A DNA stretch of 64,000 bases from Callorhinus ursinus (lineage: Eukaryota > Chordata > Mammalia > Carnivora > Otariidae): the NCBI RefSeq assembly GCF_003265705.1, contig NW_020313044.1:3569644-3633643 (forward strand). Direction: 5' to 3'. Under the pieces are notes generated by a model. The model was given only the letters and a program-made list of their open reading frames with translations. It did not search any database and had not been told where the DNA came from. This document shows, piece after piece, positions 24,857 to 36,199 of the stretch (positions are counted from its first letter, which is position 1; each line of letters starts with the position of its first letter). Position numbers and translations under genes: made by a program.

Positions 24857-25036
24857 TTTTAAAAGATTTTATTTATTTTTTTGACAGAGAGAGACACAGT
24901 GAGAGAGGGAACACAAGCAGGGGGAGTGGGAGAGGGAGAAGCAGGGGAGCCTGATGCGGGGCTCAATCCCAGGACCCCGGGATCATGACCTGAGCCAAAG
25001 GCAGACACCTAATGACTGAGCCACCCAGGCGCCCCT
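24857..25036 (-). mobile_element. SINEC, antisense, in L1 ORF2
   Basis: 17-bp duplication gataccctgtatctttt at 24840-24856, with one mismatch at 25037-25053. Confidence 0.96.
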
Positions 25037-25936
25037 GATACCCTGTGTCTTTTGATTGGAGCATTCATTCCATTTACATTCAGAGTAAGTATTGAAAGAT
25101 AGAATTTAGTGCCATTGTATTGCCTGCAAAGTCCCTGTTACTGTAGATTGTCTCTGTTACTTTCTGGTCTATGTGACTGTTGGGGTCTCTCTTTGCTTAC
25201 AGTATCCTCCTTAATATTTCTTGCAGGGCTGGTTTGGTGGTCACATATTCTTTCAGTTTCTGTCTGTCCTGGAAACTCTTTATCTCTCCTCCTTTTCTCA
25301 ATGACAGCCTTGCTGGATAAAGTATTCTTGGCTGGATGTTCTTCTCATTTAGTACCTTGCATATATCTTGCCAGCTCTTTCTGGCCTGCCATATTTCTGT
25401 GGATAGGTCTGATGTTATTCTGATGTTCCTCCCTCCATATGTAAGGAATCTCTTCTCCCTAGCTGCTCTCAGGATAGCTTCTTTGGCTCTAAGATTTGCA
25501 AGCCTCACTATTATATGTCAGGGTGTTGATCTGTTTTTATTGATTTTGGGAGGGGTCCTCTCTGCCTCTTGGACATGAATGCTTGTTTCCTTCCCCAGAT
25601 TAGGGAAGGTCTCATGATTTGCTCAAATATACCTTTTAGCCCTCTCTCTCTTTCCACCCTCTTGGATCCTGATTCTGACATTGGTTCTTGTCAATGCATC
25701 ATTAAATTCTCAAAGCCTTTCTTCATGGGCTATTAGTTGTTTTTCTCTCTTTTCCTCAACTGCCTTCCTTTGCATTAGCTTGTCCTCTAGATCACTTATT
25801 CTCTCTTCTGCCTCATTGACCCTAGCTGTTGGAGCATCCAATTTAGACTGCATCTCTTTCCTAGCATTTTTAAGTTCCGCCCGATTAGATCTCATTTCTT
25901 CCCATAGAGATTCTGTATTGTCATTTATGCTTTTTT

Positions 25937-26132
25937 TTTTGAAGATTTTATTTATTTATTTGACAGACACATAGAGAGAGAATACATATACACAGAGCGG
26001 CAGGCAGAGGGAGAGGGAGAAGCAGGCTCTCTGCTGAGCAGGAAGCCCGACTCAGGGCTCGATCCCAGGACCCTGGGATCATGACCTGAGCTGAAGGCAG
26101 GTGCTTAACTGACTGCGCAACGCAGGCGCCCC
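25937..26132 (-). mobile_element. SINEC, antisense, in L1 ORF1/5' UTR boundary
   Basis: 16-bp duplication tcatttatgctttttt at 25921-25936 and 26133-26148. Confidence 0.96.
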
Positions 26133-26659
26133 TCATTTATGCTTTTTTCAAGCCTAGCTATTAACTTTATAATTGCTATCCTGAATTCTATCTCTGACAT
26201 CTTGCTTATGTTCTGTGGCCGAGAACATTGCCTCTGGTCCTTTGTTGTGATTTCCTTCTAGTCATTCTACCCATGGAAGGATGGGTGAGCAAATGAATAG
26301 TCTAAAATATCAACCACGACCCAGGCAAAATGCACCCTAGGAAAAAATCCAAAGTGGTTGGAAGCTACTACAGAAAAGCAAGCAAAGCCAAAATGAACAC
26401 AACAATAAAAAAGGCGGAGGGAGTGTAATCTCACAGGGTGGACAAAGCAGGGTGATCTACTTGTTCCTGATTGAATTTTGGTCTGTGTGTTAGAAGACAC
26501 TACATCCCAAAATTGAAAAGAAAGCAAAGTTTATAATATAACATTGAATAGAGTGAAAAAAGGACTAGAATGAGGCATAAATCTATAAAATATAGATTGA
26601 AGAAAAAAGGTTAAAAATCGACTTAAAAACATAGATTGGTAAAATAAGAATCTAGTTGA

Positions 26660-26841
26660 GGGATGCCTGGGTGGCTCAGTTGGTTAAGCGTCTGCCTTCT
26701 GATCGGGTCATGATCCCAGGGTCCTGGGATCGAGTCCCATATTGGGCTCCTTCCTCAGAGGGGAGTCTTCTTCTTCTGCCTGCCACTCCCCCTGTTTGTA
26801 CTCTCTCTCTCTGACAAATAAATAAATAAAATCTTAAAAAA
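26660..26841 (+). mobile_element. SINEC, sense, in L1 5' UTR
   Basis: 14-bp duplication aagaatctagttga at 26646-26659 and 26842-26855. Confidence 0.96.
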
Positions 26842-26899
26842 AAGAATCTAGTTGAAATGGGAAAAAGGTTAAAAAAAAAAGAAATGTAAATTTTAGACT

Positions 26900-28075
26900 G
26901 AAGGAAAAACGAGTCGTGAGGAAACACCTGAAGCTCAATATATTATTTTCCCCTGGCGCTGGAGCTTTATACTCCTGTGGGATCTCTAAGTTTGTCATTC
27001 ACCTGTTCTTCCAGTCTGTCTTCTGGGAGAGGGGCCTGCTGTTCTGTTTTCAGGCCTGGGCGGAGTTACTCCACCCCTTGTCAGGGGGATGGGCTCAAGG
27101 TGAGCTGGTCGTCTGTGTAGCTTTTGTTCCCTGGTGGCTTTCCACGCTTCTTCAGAGGGTCAGGGCAAAAATGGCTGTGCCATGATCTCTGGCCCAGAGC
27201 CACAAGATCATGGTCCACCTTCAATAAACCCTCCAGGTCAAACCATCTCCACTTCTGTGTGCACCAAACCTGAAGACTCTCAAGGTTCACCCTCACTGCT
27301 TTTCTCCCCAGGGGGATTTCCTGGGGCCCAAGAGCCACACATAGCTTTCTGTCTTTGCAGCTGCAAGTGGTTGTGGGCTCACGGGTGCAGACTGCTCCAC
27401 TGCTCCCAGGTCATGGCTGAGTGCCCTCCTACTGTCCTTTCTGGGGCCACTGCCACCCTGAGAGTTGTTGCTCAATGTGGGTGCAGCTCTCTCCCAGGGG
27501 ATTTTAAACAGTCTGCACGTTCCAGTCCTTTTCAGGCTAAGAGTGGTCTCCCTACCTGCCCCGCTCATGGTTTATGGCCACTGGAGCTGAGAGCCCCTTC
27601 AGGGCTCACTGACTATAGCCAGTGTCCCTGCTCCACTGCTTGGGCACTCTATCAGATCAGGCACCCCCGTTCTTTGTGTGTCTCCTGGGATCCTGAGATC
27701 ACAGTGACCCACCTAGAATTCTGCTCTTTTCATCCCTCTTGCCCCTTTCAGAAAGAGATGTTTCTCACTAGAGCAGATTTCTAAGGGTTCTGATCTTGTG
27801 CTCCCATCTTACATTACTTTCCAGTAGCTGGCTTAAGGAGGCTGCCTCCTCCCTCTGTTTATCTTCTGATATTTCTCCACAGATTCTTGATTCTATACCT
27901 CCTACCTTGCAAAAAACAGTTGTTTTTCTGCTTGTAGAGTTCCAGATATATTTTCTTACATCTCAGGCTGAATTCGTGTATGTTCAGAATGGTTTCATAG
28001 ATATCCAGCTAAATTTGAGGGACCAGATAAAATGAGGTCCCCTACTCTGCTGCCATCTTGTCTCCCTTCTCTAGT
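26900..28075 (-). promoter_or_regulatory. L1 5' UTR / internal promoter region
   Basis: GC-rich sequence upstream of ORF1 on the - strand, without interruption for about 1.1 kb. L1 5' UTRs carry the internal Pol II promoter. An apparent 216-codon + strand open frame across 27134-27784 is antisense to this UTR and has no recognisable domain. Confidence 0.6.
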
Positions 28076-28129
28076 TTTGGTTGAGCATTTTATGTGATTT
28101 CAGGTTCTGTCCTCTCTTATTTTTTTAAG

Positions 28130-28321
28130 CTTTTTAAAAAGATTTTATTTATTTATTTGAGCGAGAGAGAGAATACACGAGTGGGGTGAGGGGCAGAGGG
28201 AGAAGCAGACTCCCTACTGAGCAGAGAGCCCGATGCAGGATGCGGGGCTCCATCCATGGACTCCAGGATCATGACCTGAGCCAAAGGCGGACGCTTAACC
28301 AACTGAGCCAACCAGGCACCC
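28130..28321 (-). mobile_element. SINEC, antisense
   Basis: Between the younger L1 5' end and the next L1 3' end. Head aaccaggcaccc. Confidence 0.93.
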
Positions 28322-29015
28322 ATTTTTTTAAGTTTTTATTTGAATTCCAATTAGTTAACATACAACGTTATATTAGTTTTAGGTGTACAATATAGTGATT
28401 CAGCACTTCCATACAACACCCAGTGCTCATCACAGCAAGTGTACTCTTTAATTCCCATCACCCAGTTAATCTATCCCCCCACCCACCTCCCCTCTGGTAA
28501 CCATCAGTTTGTTTTCTTGAGTTAAGAGTCTGTTTCATGGTTTGCCTCTCTCTTTTATCCCACTTTGCTTGTTTTGTTATGTTTCTTAAATTCCACATAT
28601 GAGAGAAATCATGGTATTTGTTTTTCTCCGACTGGCTTATTTCCCTTAGCATTAATATTCTCTAGCTCTGTCCATGTCACTGCAAATGGGAAGATTTCAT
28701 TCTTTTTTATGACTTTTATGAAAAAATCCATTCATCAGTCGGTGGACACTTGGGCTGTTTCTGTAGTTTGGTTACTGTAGATAATGCTGCTATGAAAATA
28801 GGGGTGCATGTACCGCTTTGAATTAACACTTGTTAATTCTTTGGGTAAATATCTAGTAGTGCAATTGCTAGATCATAGGATTGTTCCATTTTTAACTTTT
28901 TGAGGAATCTCCATACTGTCTTCCACAGTGACTGCACCAGTTTGCATTCCCACCAACAATGCAAGAGAGTTCCCCTTTCTCCACATCCTTACCAACACTT
29001 GTTGGTTTTTGTGTT
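28322..29015 (-). mobile_element. 5'-truncated L1 3' end, antisense
   Basis: Begins with an antisense 3' UTR (ccaattagttaacatacaac) and reaches the ORF2 C-terminus (ccaacacttgttggtttttg) at about 29010. Confidence 0.9.
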
Positions 29016-30760
29016 GTTGAACCAAAGAGCTGAAAGACCTATAATCTGAAAACTATAAAACACTGATGAAAGAAACTGAAGAGGACACAAACAAATGGAA
29101 AGACATTCCCTGCTCATGGGGTGGAAGAATGAATATTGTTAAAATGTCCATACTACCCAAAGCAATCTACACATCTAATGCAATCCCTATCAAAATGCCA
29201 GCAGCATTCTTCACAGAGCTGGAACAAACAATCCTAAAATTTGTATGGAATCACAAAAGTCCTGAGATAGCCAAAGCGACCTTGAAAAAGAAAAGCAAAG
29301 CTGGTGGTGTCACAATTCCAGATTCAAGTTATATTACAAAGCTTCAGTGATCAAGACAGTAGGATCCTGGCACAAAATTAACAGATAGATCAATAGAACA
29401 GAGTAGAAAACCCAGAAATGAACCCACAACTATATATGGTCAATTAATCTTCAACAAAGCAGGAAAGAATATCCAATGAGACAAAGACAGTCTCTTCAAC
29501 AAATGGTGTGGGAAAAACTGGACAGCAACATGCAGAAGAATGAAATTTTACCACTTTCTTACACCTTACACAAAAAATAAATTCAAAATGGATTAAGACC
29601 AAATGTGAGACCTAAAACCATAAAAATCCTAGAGGAGAACACTGGCAGTAACCTCTTTAACATGGCTGTAACAACTTCTTTCTAGATATGTCTCTGGAGG
29701 CAAGGGGAACAAAAGCAAAAATAACTATTGAGACTTCATCAAGATAAAAATTTTCTGCACAGTGAAGGAAATAGTCAACAAAACTAAAAGGCAACCTATG
29801 AAATGGAGAAGATATTTGCAAATAACATATCTGATAAAGGGTTAGTATCCAAAATATATAAAGAACTTATCAAACTCAACACCCAAAAAATGAATAATCT
29901 AATTTAAAAATGGGCAGAAGACATGAGCAGACATTTCTTCAAAGAAGATGTACAGATGCACCACAGATGCATGAAAAGATGTGCAACATCCCTCATTGTC
30001 AGGGAAATGCAAATCAAAACCACAATGAGTTTTCACCTCACACCTGTCAGAATGGCTAAAATAAAAAACACAAAAAAAGAGTAAGTGTTGGCAAGGATGT
30101 GGAGAAAAAGGAACCCTCAGGCACTGTTGGTGGGAATGCAAACATGTGCAGTCCCTAGGGAAAACAGTATGGAGGTTCCTCAAAAAATAAAAAATAGAGC
30201 TACTCTATGATCCAGTAATTACACGACTGGGTATTTACCCAAAGGAAAAAAACCCTCTAATTTGAAAAGATATAGGCACTCCTATGTTTATAGCAACATT
30301 ATTACAATAGCCAAATTATAGAAGCATACCAAATGTTCACTGATAAATAAATGGATAAAGAAAATCTGGTATATACATACAATGGAATATTACTAAGCCA
30401 TAAAAAGAATGAAATCTTGTCATTAGCAACAACATGGATGAATCTAGATAGTATAATGCTAAATGATATACATCAGGCAGAGAAAGACAAATACCATGTG
30501 ATTTCACTCATATTGGAATTAAAAAAAAAATGAACAAAGGGGGAAAAAAACAAACAAACAAAAAAGACTCTTACCTATAGAGAACAAACTGATGTTTACC
30601 GGAGGGGAGGTTGGGGATGGGTGAAATAGGTGAAGGGGATTAAGAGTATGCTTACCATAATGAGCACTAAGTAATGTGTAGAATTGTGAAATACCTATAT
30701 TGTATACCTTAAACTAATATAACACTGTACATCAACTATACTGGATTTAAAATTTTTAAA
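29016..30760 (+). mobile_element. L1 3' half, sense, head-to-head with the preceding L1
   Basis: Begins in ORF2: the + strand remnant 29066-29350 has the [19 protein letters not shown] segment typical of ORF2. It runs to the 3' UTR (ctgtacatcaactatactgg) near 30750. Frames are broken. Confidence 0.9.
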
Positions 30761-31218
30761 ACAGAATAACCAATGGGGAAAGGATAGTCTCTTCAATAAA
30801 TAGTGCTGGGAAACTTGATATCCAAATGTAAAAGTATAAAATTTGACCCCTATCTTACACTACTCACAAATATTAACTGAAAAGTGGATTAAGGACTGAA
30901 ATGTGAGACATGAAGCCATAAAACAACAAGAAAACATGGGGCATGGGGGAAAGCTCCTTGACATTGGTTTTGGCAATGATTTTTTTGGATGTGACACCAA
31001 AAGCACAAGCAACAAGAGCAAAAATCAACGAGGGACTATAACAAAATAAAATCTTTCACACAGCAAAAGAAACATTCAAAAAGAAAACCAGTAAGGCAAA
31101 CTACAGAATCAGAGAAAATACTTGTAAACTTTATGTCTGATAAGGAGTTAATATCCAAAATACATGAATAACTCATACAAGTAAAAAATGACAAAAACAG
31201 TGTAAAACGGGTAGATGA

Positions 31219-31419
31219 GGGGCGCCTGGGTGACTCAGTCAGTTGAGCGTCTGCCTTCGCCTCAGGTTGTATCCTGAGGTCCTGGGATCAAGCCCCACAT
31301 AAGGCTCCCTTTTCAGCAGGGAGTCTGCTTCTCCTTCTACCTCTGCCCTGCCCACTGCTGCCCCACCCCGCTCATGTGCTCTCTCTCTCAAATAAATAAA
31401 ATCTTAAAAAAATAAAAAT
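31219..31419 (+). mobile_element. SINEC, sense
   Basis: 15-bp duplication aaaacgggtagatga (31204-31218), with two mismatches at 31420-31434. Confidence 0.95.
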
Positions 31420-31894
31420 AAAATGGGCAGATGATTTAAAGAGATATTTTTCCAAAGAAAAATATGTAAATAGCCAACATGTACATGAAAACTTGCTTGA
31501 CATCACTAATAACCAGGGAAATGCAAATCAAAACCACAAATGAGGTATCATCTTAAACCTGTTAGAATAGCTATTATCCAGAAAACAAACAAAACACATA
31601 CATACAAGCTATAACAAATGCCAGCAACGATGTGGAGAAATGGGAACTCTGTCACTGTTGGTAGGAATGAAAATTTGTTCAGCCACTACTGAAACAGTAT
31701 GGAGTTTGCTCAAAAGATTAAAAATAGAACTACCATATAATCCAGCAATCCTACATCTCGGTATATTTCTGAACAAGATGAAGTCACTATTTCAAAAAGA
31801 TATTCTCACTCCCATGTTCATTGCAGTATTATTCACAATAGCAAAGACATGGAAACAATCTAAGTCAACCTAAGTGTCCATCAGTGGATAAGTA

Positions 31895-31995
31895 TATATA
31901 TATGCCATATATATTCATTATACATATATATGTATACACACATACATATATTTAATACATATATGTATGTATGTATGTGTATGTGTGTGTGCACC
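31895..31995. repeat. TATG/TATA microsatellite
   Basis: Repeated tatgtatg/acatatat units within the L1M. Confidence 0.8.
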
Positions 31996-32499
31996 ATAAA
32001 AACAGGAAATCCCACCATATGCAAAAACACGGACAGAACCTGAGAGCATTATTCTAAGAGAAATAAGTCAGATACTGAAAGACAAATGCTGTACAATCTC
32101 TCCTACGTGTGGAATCTAAAAGCATCAAACTGGTAGAAATGAGTGGAATAGTGCTTGCCAGGGGATGAGGGGTGAAGAAAAGGAGAAATGCTGGTCAAAG
32201 AGCATAAATTCAGTTATAAGGTACATAAGTTCTGGGGATCTAAAGTATAGCATGATGACTATAGTAAAAAATACTGTATTATACATTTGAAAGTTGTTAT
32301 CAGAGTACAGCTTTAATGTTCTCACCATAACAACAACAACCATGAAGTGGTCATTATGTAAGATAAAGGATACTTTAGCTAACCTTATTGTGGTAAACAT
32401 TTTGCAATATATACATATATAAAATCATCATATTGTATACTTTAAACTTACACAATGTTGTATGTCAACTATATCTCAATAAAACTAGAAAAAAAGTGG

Positions 32500-33330
32500 G
32501 GGGAAAGCAGAAAAGCACAGGTATAGGTCGCAGCCCATGCATGGGCTCACTAAAGACCGAGATGTGGTCATAGGATTATAGAATACTTCCCCTCTCCCCA
32601 CAACATACCACCACATCAATAGGGCTCCTGTGTAACAGAAAATTGCAACTGAAAGAAGTTGCATGACTCAGACCTTATTTAAGAAGGAGTATCAAAGGAA
32701 ATCCAAAGACAACAGGGGAGACAAAACCAAGCACATTAGAGGAAATTTTAACCTCTGACAGGTACAACTAGGTGTAAAAACATAACCCCTGGCAAGAAAA
32801 TAAAAATTGTCACAAAAGGCTTATTTACTTCATTTCCTTTTACCTGATACAATATGTTCAGCTTTCAGAAAAATTTACAAGATACATTAAAAGAAATAAA
32901 GATACAGACTGAAGAGACAGCAAACGTTAGAACCAAATTCAGATATGACAGATACTGGAATTTTAATAGTTAGAATTTAAAATAATTAGCATTAATATAT
33001 TAAGGGCTCTAATGAAAAAGGTGGAAAACACACAAGAAGAGATTGGTAATATAAGCAGAGACAGAAAATCTAAGAAGGGATTAAATGGAAATGCTAGAGA
33101 TGAAACCCAAATCAATTGTATATGGTTTTATTTTCTTAAAGCAAAAACCCAAACACTAAAGCAAATGTTTTCTCCAATTCTCCCAGGAAAATCTTCTTAC
33201 CACAGAGTGGCTATTGCAATTGCTGCAATACAATCAATTGGAATTAGAATCTTCCATGAATTTGAAGATCTGATGGAAAAGAAGCAACACAAGCAAAGTC
33301 TGCCTTTAACAGAAATCTAAAATGAGGAAC
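32500..33330 (+). repeat. Unassigned region, partly HAL1/L1 ORF1-like
   Basis: 32870-33110 resembles old HAL1/L1 ORF1 text (a lysine-rich coiled-coil-like frame, + strand 33012-33110). The second half of the same 102-codon frame, 33120-33320, does not look like L1 and I cannot assign it. The rest shows no gene. Confidence 0.4.
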
Positions 33331-33523
33331 TTGAGATGCAAAAACCTCTTTCATTCCTCTTCTCCTGATAGACAAAAGTTTTTTAAAGTCATCTTTGTAA
33401 AAAGTCTTTAGATCTACAATGATTTGTTGTAAGTATATAACATGAATCGGTTCTTTATCTTCTTCTGCTATTGATATGGTAATTATTTCAGGTAATAGAT
33501 GTAATCTTCAAGATTTCATAAAG

Positions 33524-33755
33524 TGGGGTGCCTGGGTGGCTCAGTTGAGCATCTGACTCTTGGTTTCAGCTCAGGTCTGATCTCGGGGTTGTGGGTTTGG
33601 GCCCTGCTTCTGGCTCTGTGCTCAGTGTGGAGTCTGCTTGTCCCTCCCCTCTGCTCCTCCTGCTTGGGCTCATTCTCTCTGTCTCTGTTTCTGTCTCTGT
33701 CTGTCTCTCTCAAATAAATAAATAAATAGATAAACAAATAAAATCTTTTAAAAAG
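33524..33755 (+). mobile_element. SINEC, sense
   Basis: Head gtggggtgcctgggtggc and an extended TAAA tail at 33712-33750. Confidence 0.94.
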
Positions 33756-33779
33756 ATATTTCATTAAGTAACGTCTGAC

Positions 33780-35010
33780 AATTCACCCTGCCACTTGAAG
33801 AAGAAAAATCAGAATCTTAAGGATGTGAGCAAGAATGACAGCAGTCTGTTATCAGGCTTGGCACCTCCAAAACTGAGTAGAATCCATGTGATTGATCACT
33901 ACGTACACACTGAAGGAGTTGGCCAAATAGTTTTTTGGGAAGAAAACGTTCTAGGCAGGGGGAAAATCTAGAGCAAAACTCATAAGGAAGATAGGTTTTT
34001 GGTTTGTTCAAGGAATAGCACAAAGATTGATGTGGTTTGAGCAGAGAAAGGATGATCAGTAGTGCAGTCGGAAATGAGGTCAGGATTGAAATGGGAGAAC
34101 CAGACAATTTAGACTTTGTTACAGTAAGGCTTTGCCTTGTATTCTGAGTGAAATGGGAACCGAGGATTTCTCTTTTCAGAACAGGAGTGATATAGTTAAA
34201 GTCAGCCTGGCTGCCATGTTGAAAATATAATTCAGGGAGGAAAGGGTAAAAGCAGAAAGATACAATAAGAGGCGATTTCAGTAATCCCAATGAGAGGTTA
34301 TAATGACTTTGGACATGGTGGTAGTACTTGGGAAAATAAAATAGATTCTTAGTATTTTTTCAACTTTGAAAACTTCAAATCTATAGAAAACTTGTAAGAA
34401 CCAGACAATGAACATTCATATATCCTTCACTTATATTTACTAATTGTTAACACCACATTATCTCTGTATATGGAGATACCTATGATATAGATATCTATGT
34501 CTATATTTGGTTATGTGTATTTGATATATGTATACACATGTGTGATATATAGAGAGAGAAATAGGTAAAACATTAAATGATTTTTATAATGTTACATGAA
34601 TTTTAGAAATGTTAAGCCATTTTACAGTCAGTTGAAGACATCATACTTCATACTGCAATACTTTATGTATCTGTTTCCTAAGAATAAAGACATACCATGA
34701 AGGTTAATTTTTTGTGTCAATTTGACTAGGCCATGGAGTGCCCACATATTTGGTTAAACATTATCCTAGTATGTCTGTGAGGAAGTTTCTGAATGAGGTT
34801 AACATTTGAATTGATAGACTGAGAAAAGCAGATTGCTTTTGCCATTGTGGGTGAGCTCATCCAATCTTATGTTATTCCAATCTTAATGAATATGAAACTT
34901 CTATATCAAGTGTAATTTATGCTGTAGTTTCTAATATATAATTTTTCAAAGAAAATAAAATTTCCTAAGACTTATTTTTAATCAGAATTATGTATTTAAC
35001 TTTACTGAAT
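33780..35010. repeat. Gene-free old repeat relics
   Basis: A fairly conserved-looking interspersed repeat at about 33990-34320 and another at about 34695-34870 (ttttgtgtcaatttgactag). Between them lies an L1-like patch with TATA repeats. I cannot name the first two families safely. A 157-codon - strand frame (33817-34290) lies in the repeat and has no domain I recognise. Confidence 0.45.
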
Positions 35011-35014
35011 ACTG

Positions 35015-35455
35015 TAGTGGGTTGAACATTGGCCCCTCAAAAGATATGTCCATGTCCTAATACCTGTGCCCTCTGAATGTTACCTTATTTTGAAAAAAGA
35101 CTCTGCAGATGTAATTAAATTAATCACCTTAGACTATCCTAGATTACATAGGTGGACTCAAAATTCAATAGCAAATGTCCTTATAAGACAGAAGGAAAAA
35201 CAGAAAAGAGGAGAGAGCCATATAAAGGTCAAGGGAGAAACTGGAGCAGATACAGCCACAAGGAATGCCGACAGCCACCAGGAGCTGGAAGAGGTAAGTA
35301 TAGATATTCCCTTAGAGCCTTTGGAGAAAGTGAAACATTGCTGACACCTTAATATCACAATCTGGCCTCTAGAACTGTGAGATAATTAATTTCTGTTGTT
35401 TAAAGCAATCAAGTTTGTGGTAATTTGTTACAGTAGCCCTGAAAAATTAATACAA
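35015..35455 (+). mobile_element. MaLR (MLT1-like) LTR, sense
   Basis: Begins tgtagtgggttgaacattgg and ends with aattaatacaaatg near 35457. Internal blocks ccttataagacagaagg and gaactgtgagataatt are in MLT1 order. Non-coding. Confidence 0.75.
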
Positions 35456-35601
35456 ATGCTTTTATGCATTATATGGGTTTATCTTTTAGTTTATTTTTAA
35501 TTGGGAGCATATTCATAGGGGAAATTATGTGCTTACAATGTTATTGGAAGGGTTTAACTAGTAAGCTGCACAAAAAAGACCTTACTAGTAAAATTATTTC
35601 T

Positions 35602-35802
35602 TTTTTAAAAAGATTTTATTTCTTTATTTAAGAGAGCACACACACGCAAGAGAGCATGCACAAGGTGGGGAGGGGCAGAGGGAGAGGGAGAAGCCGACTC
35701 CCCACTGAGCAGGGAGCCTGATACAGGGCTTGATCCCAGGACCCTGGGATCATGACCTGAGCCAAAGGCAGACACTGAATTGACTGAGCCACTCAGGCAC
35801 CC
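35602..35802 (-). mobile_element. SINEC, antisense
   Basis: 15-bp duplication agtaaaattatttct at 35587-35601 and 35803-35817. Confidence 0.96.
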
Positions 35803-36199
35803 AGTAAAATTATTTCTGCTGAGAATGCCATTAGAAGCATACCAATCTACTTCTGAAGCTTCTTCTATTTGCCACAACATTTGAACCCAGAATTCTGGAG
35901 AGTGTACACTAAATATGTGATCCAGCAGTTAAGGAATCAGATTAAGAAGTAATACAATTGACCTTAAGTCTTCTATTTTCAGAAATGACTGAAAATGTAA
36001 AAGCATGCTTGAGAAGTGTCAGGTAACGCAAAAGGAATATTTTACCAAAATTATAATCTATGACAATGGCAACTTACAGACATTTTAAAAGTAATTCATA
36101 TGCTTACAGTGTTATTATAAGGGTTTAACTAGTAACATCTGCATAAGTAATATAATAATCTAACCTTTTTCAAAACTAAGAAAATTTTCTCTAAAAATG

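Larger units (their letters stand above)
22966..28075 (-). mobile_element. Younger carnivore L1, antisense: 5' UTR, ORF1 and front of ORF2; 3' part missing
   Basis: From right to left (5' to 3' of the element): a GC-rich 5' UTR at about 26150-28075 that starts with a gacaagatggcagcagag-type end. Next come an ORF1 coiled-coil piece (- strand 25710-25895) and an ORF1 C-terminal piece (25197-25508). ORF2 endonuclease and reverse transcriptase pieces lie at 23166-24150. The frames are broken by stops. It lacks the ORF2 C-terminus, 3' UTR and A-tail, and joins the old L1M at about 22966. SINEs at 23562, 24857, 25937 and 26660 interrupt it. Confidence 0.85.
30761..32500 (+). mobile_element. Older L1M 3' half, sense
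   Basis: ORF2 C-terminal text (ccaatggggaaaggatagtc) through a 77-codon remnant at 31640-31873 to a 3' UTR ending near 32490. Contains one SINE and a TATG simple repeat at about 31895-31995. Confidence 0.85.

Noticed and set aside
27134..27784. 216-codon + strand frame
   Set aside because: Antisense to the GC-rich L1 5' UTR, low complexity in Ser/Pro/Cys, no domain. Expected by chance in such sequence.
33817..34290. 157-codon - strand frame
   Set aside because: Lies in an old interspersed repeat and has no domain, no conserved start context and no neighbours supporting a gene.
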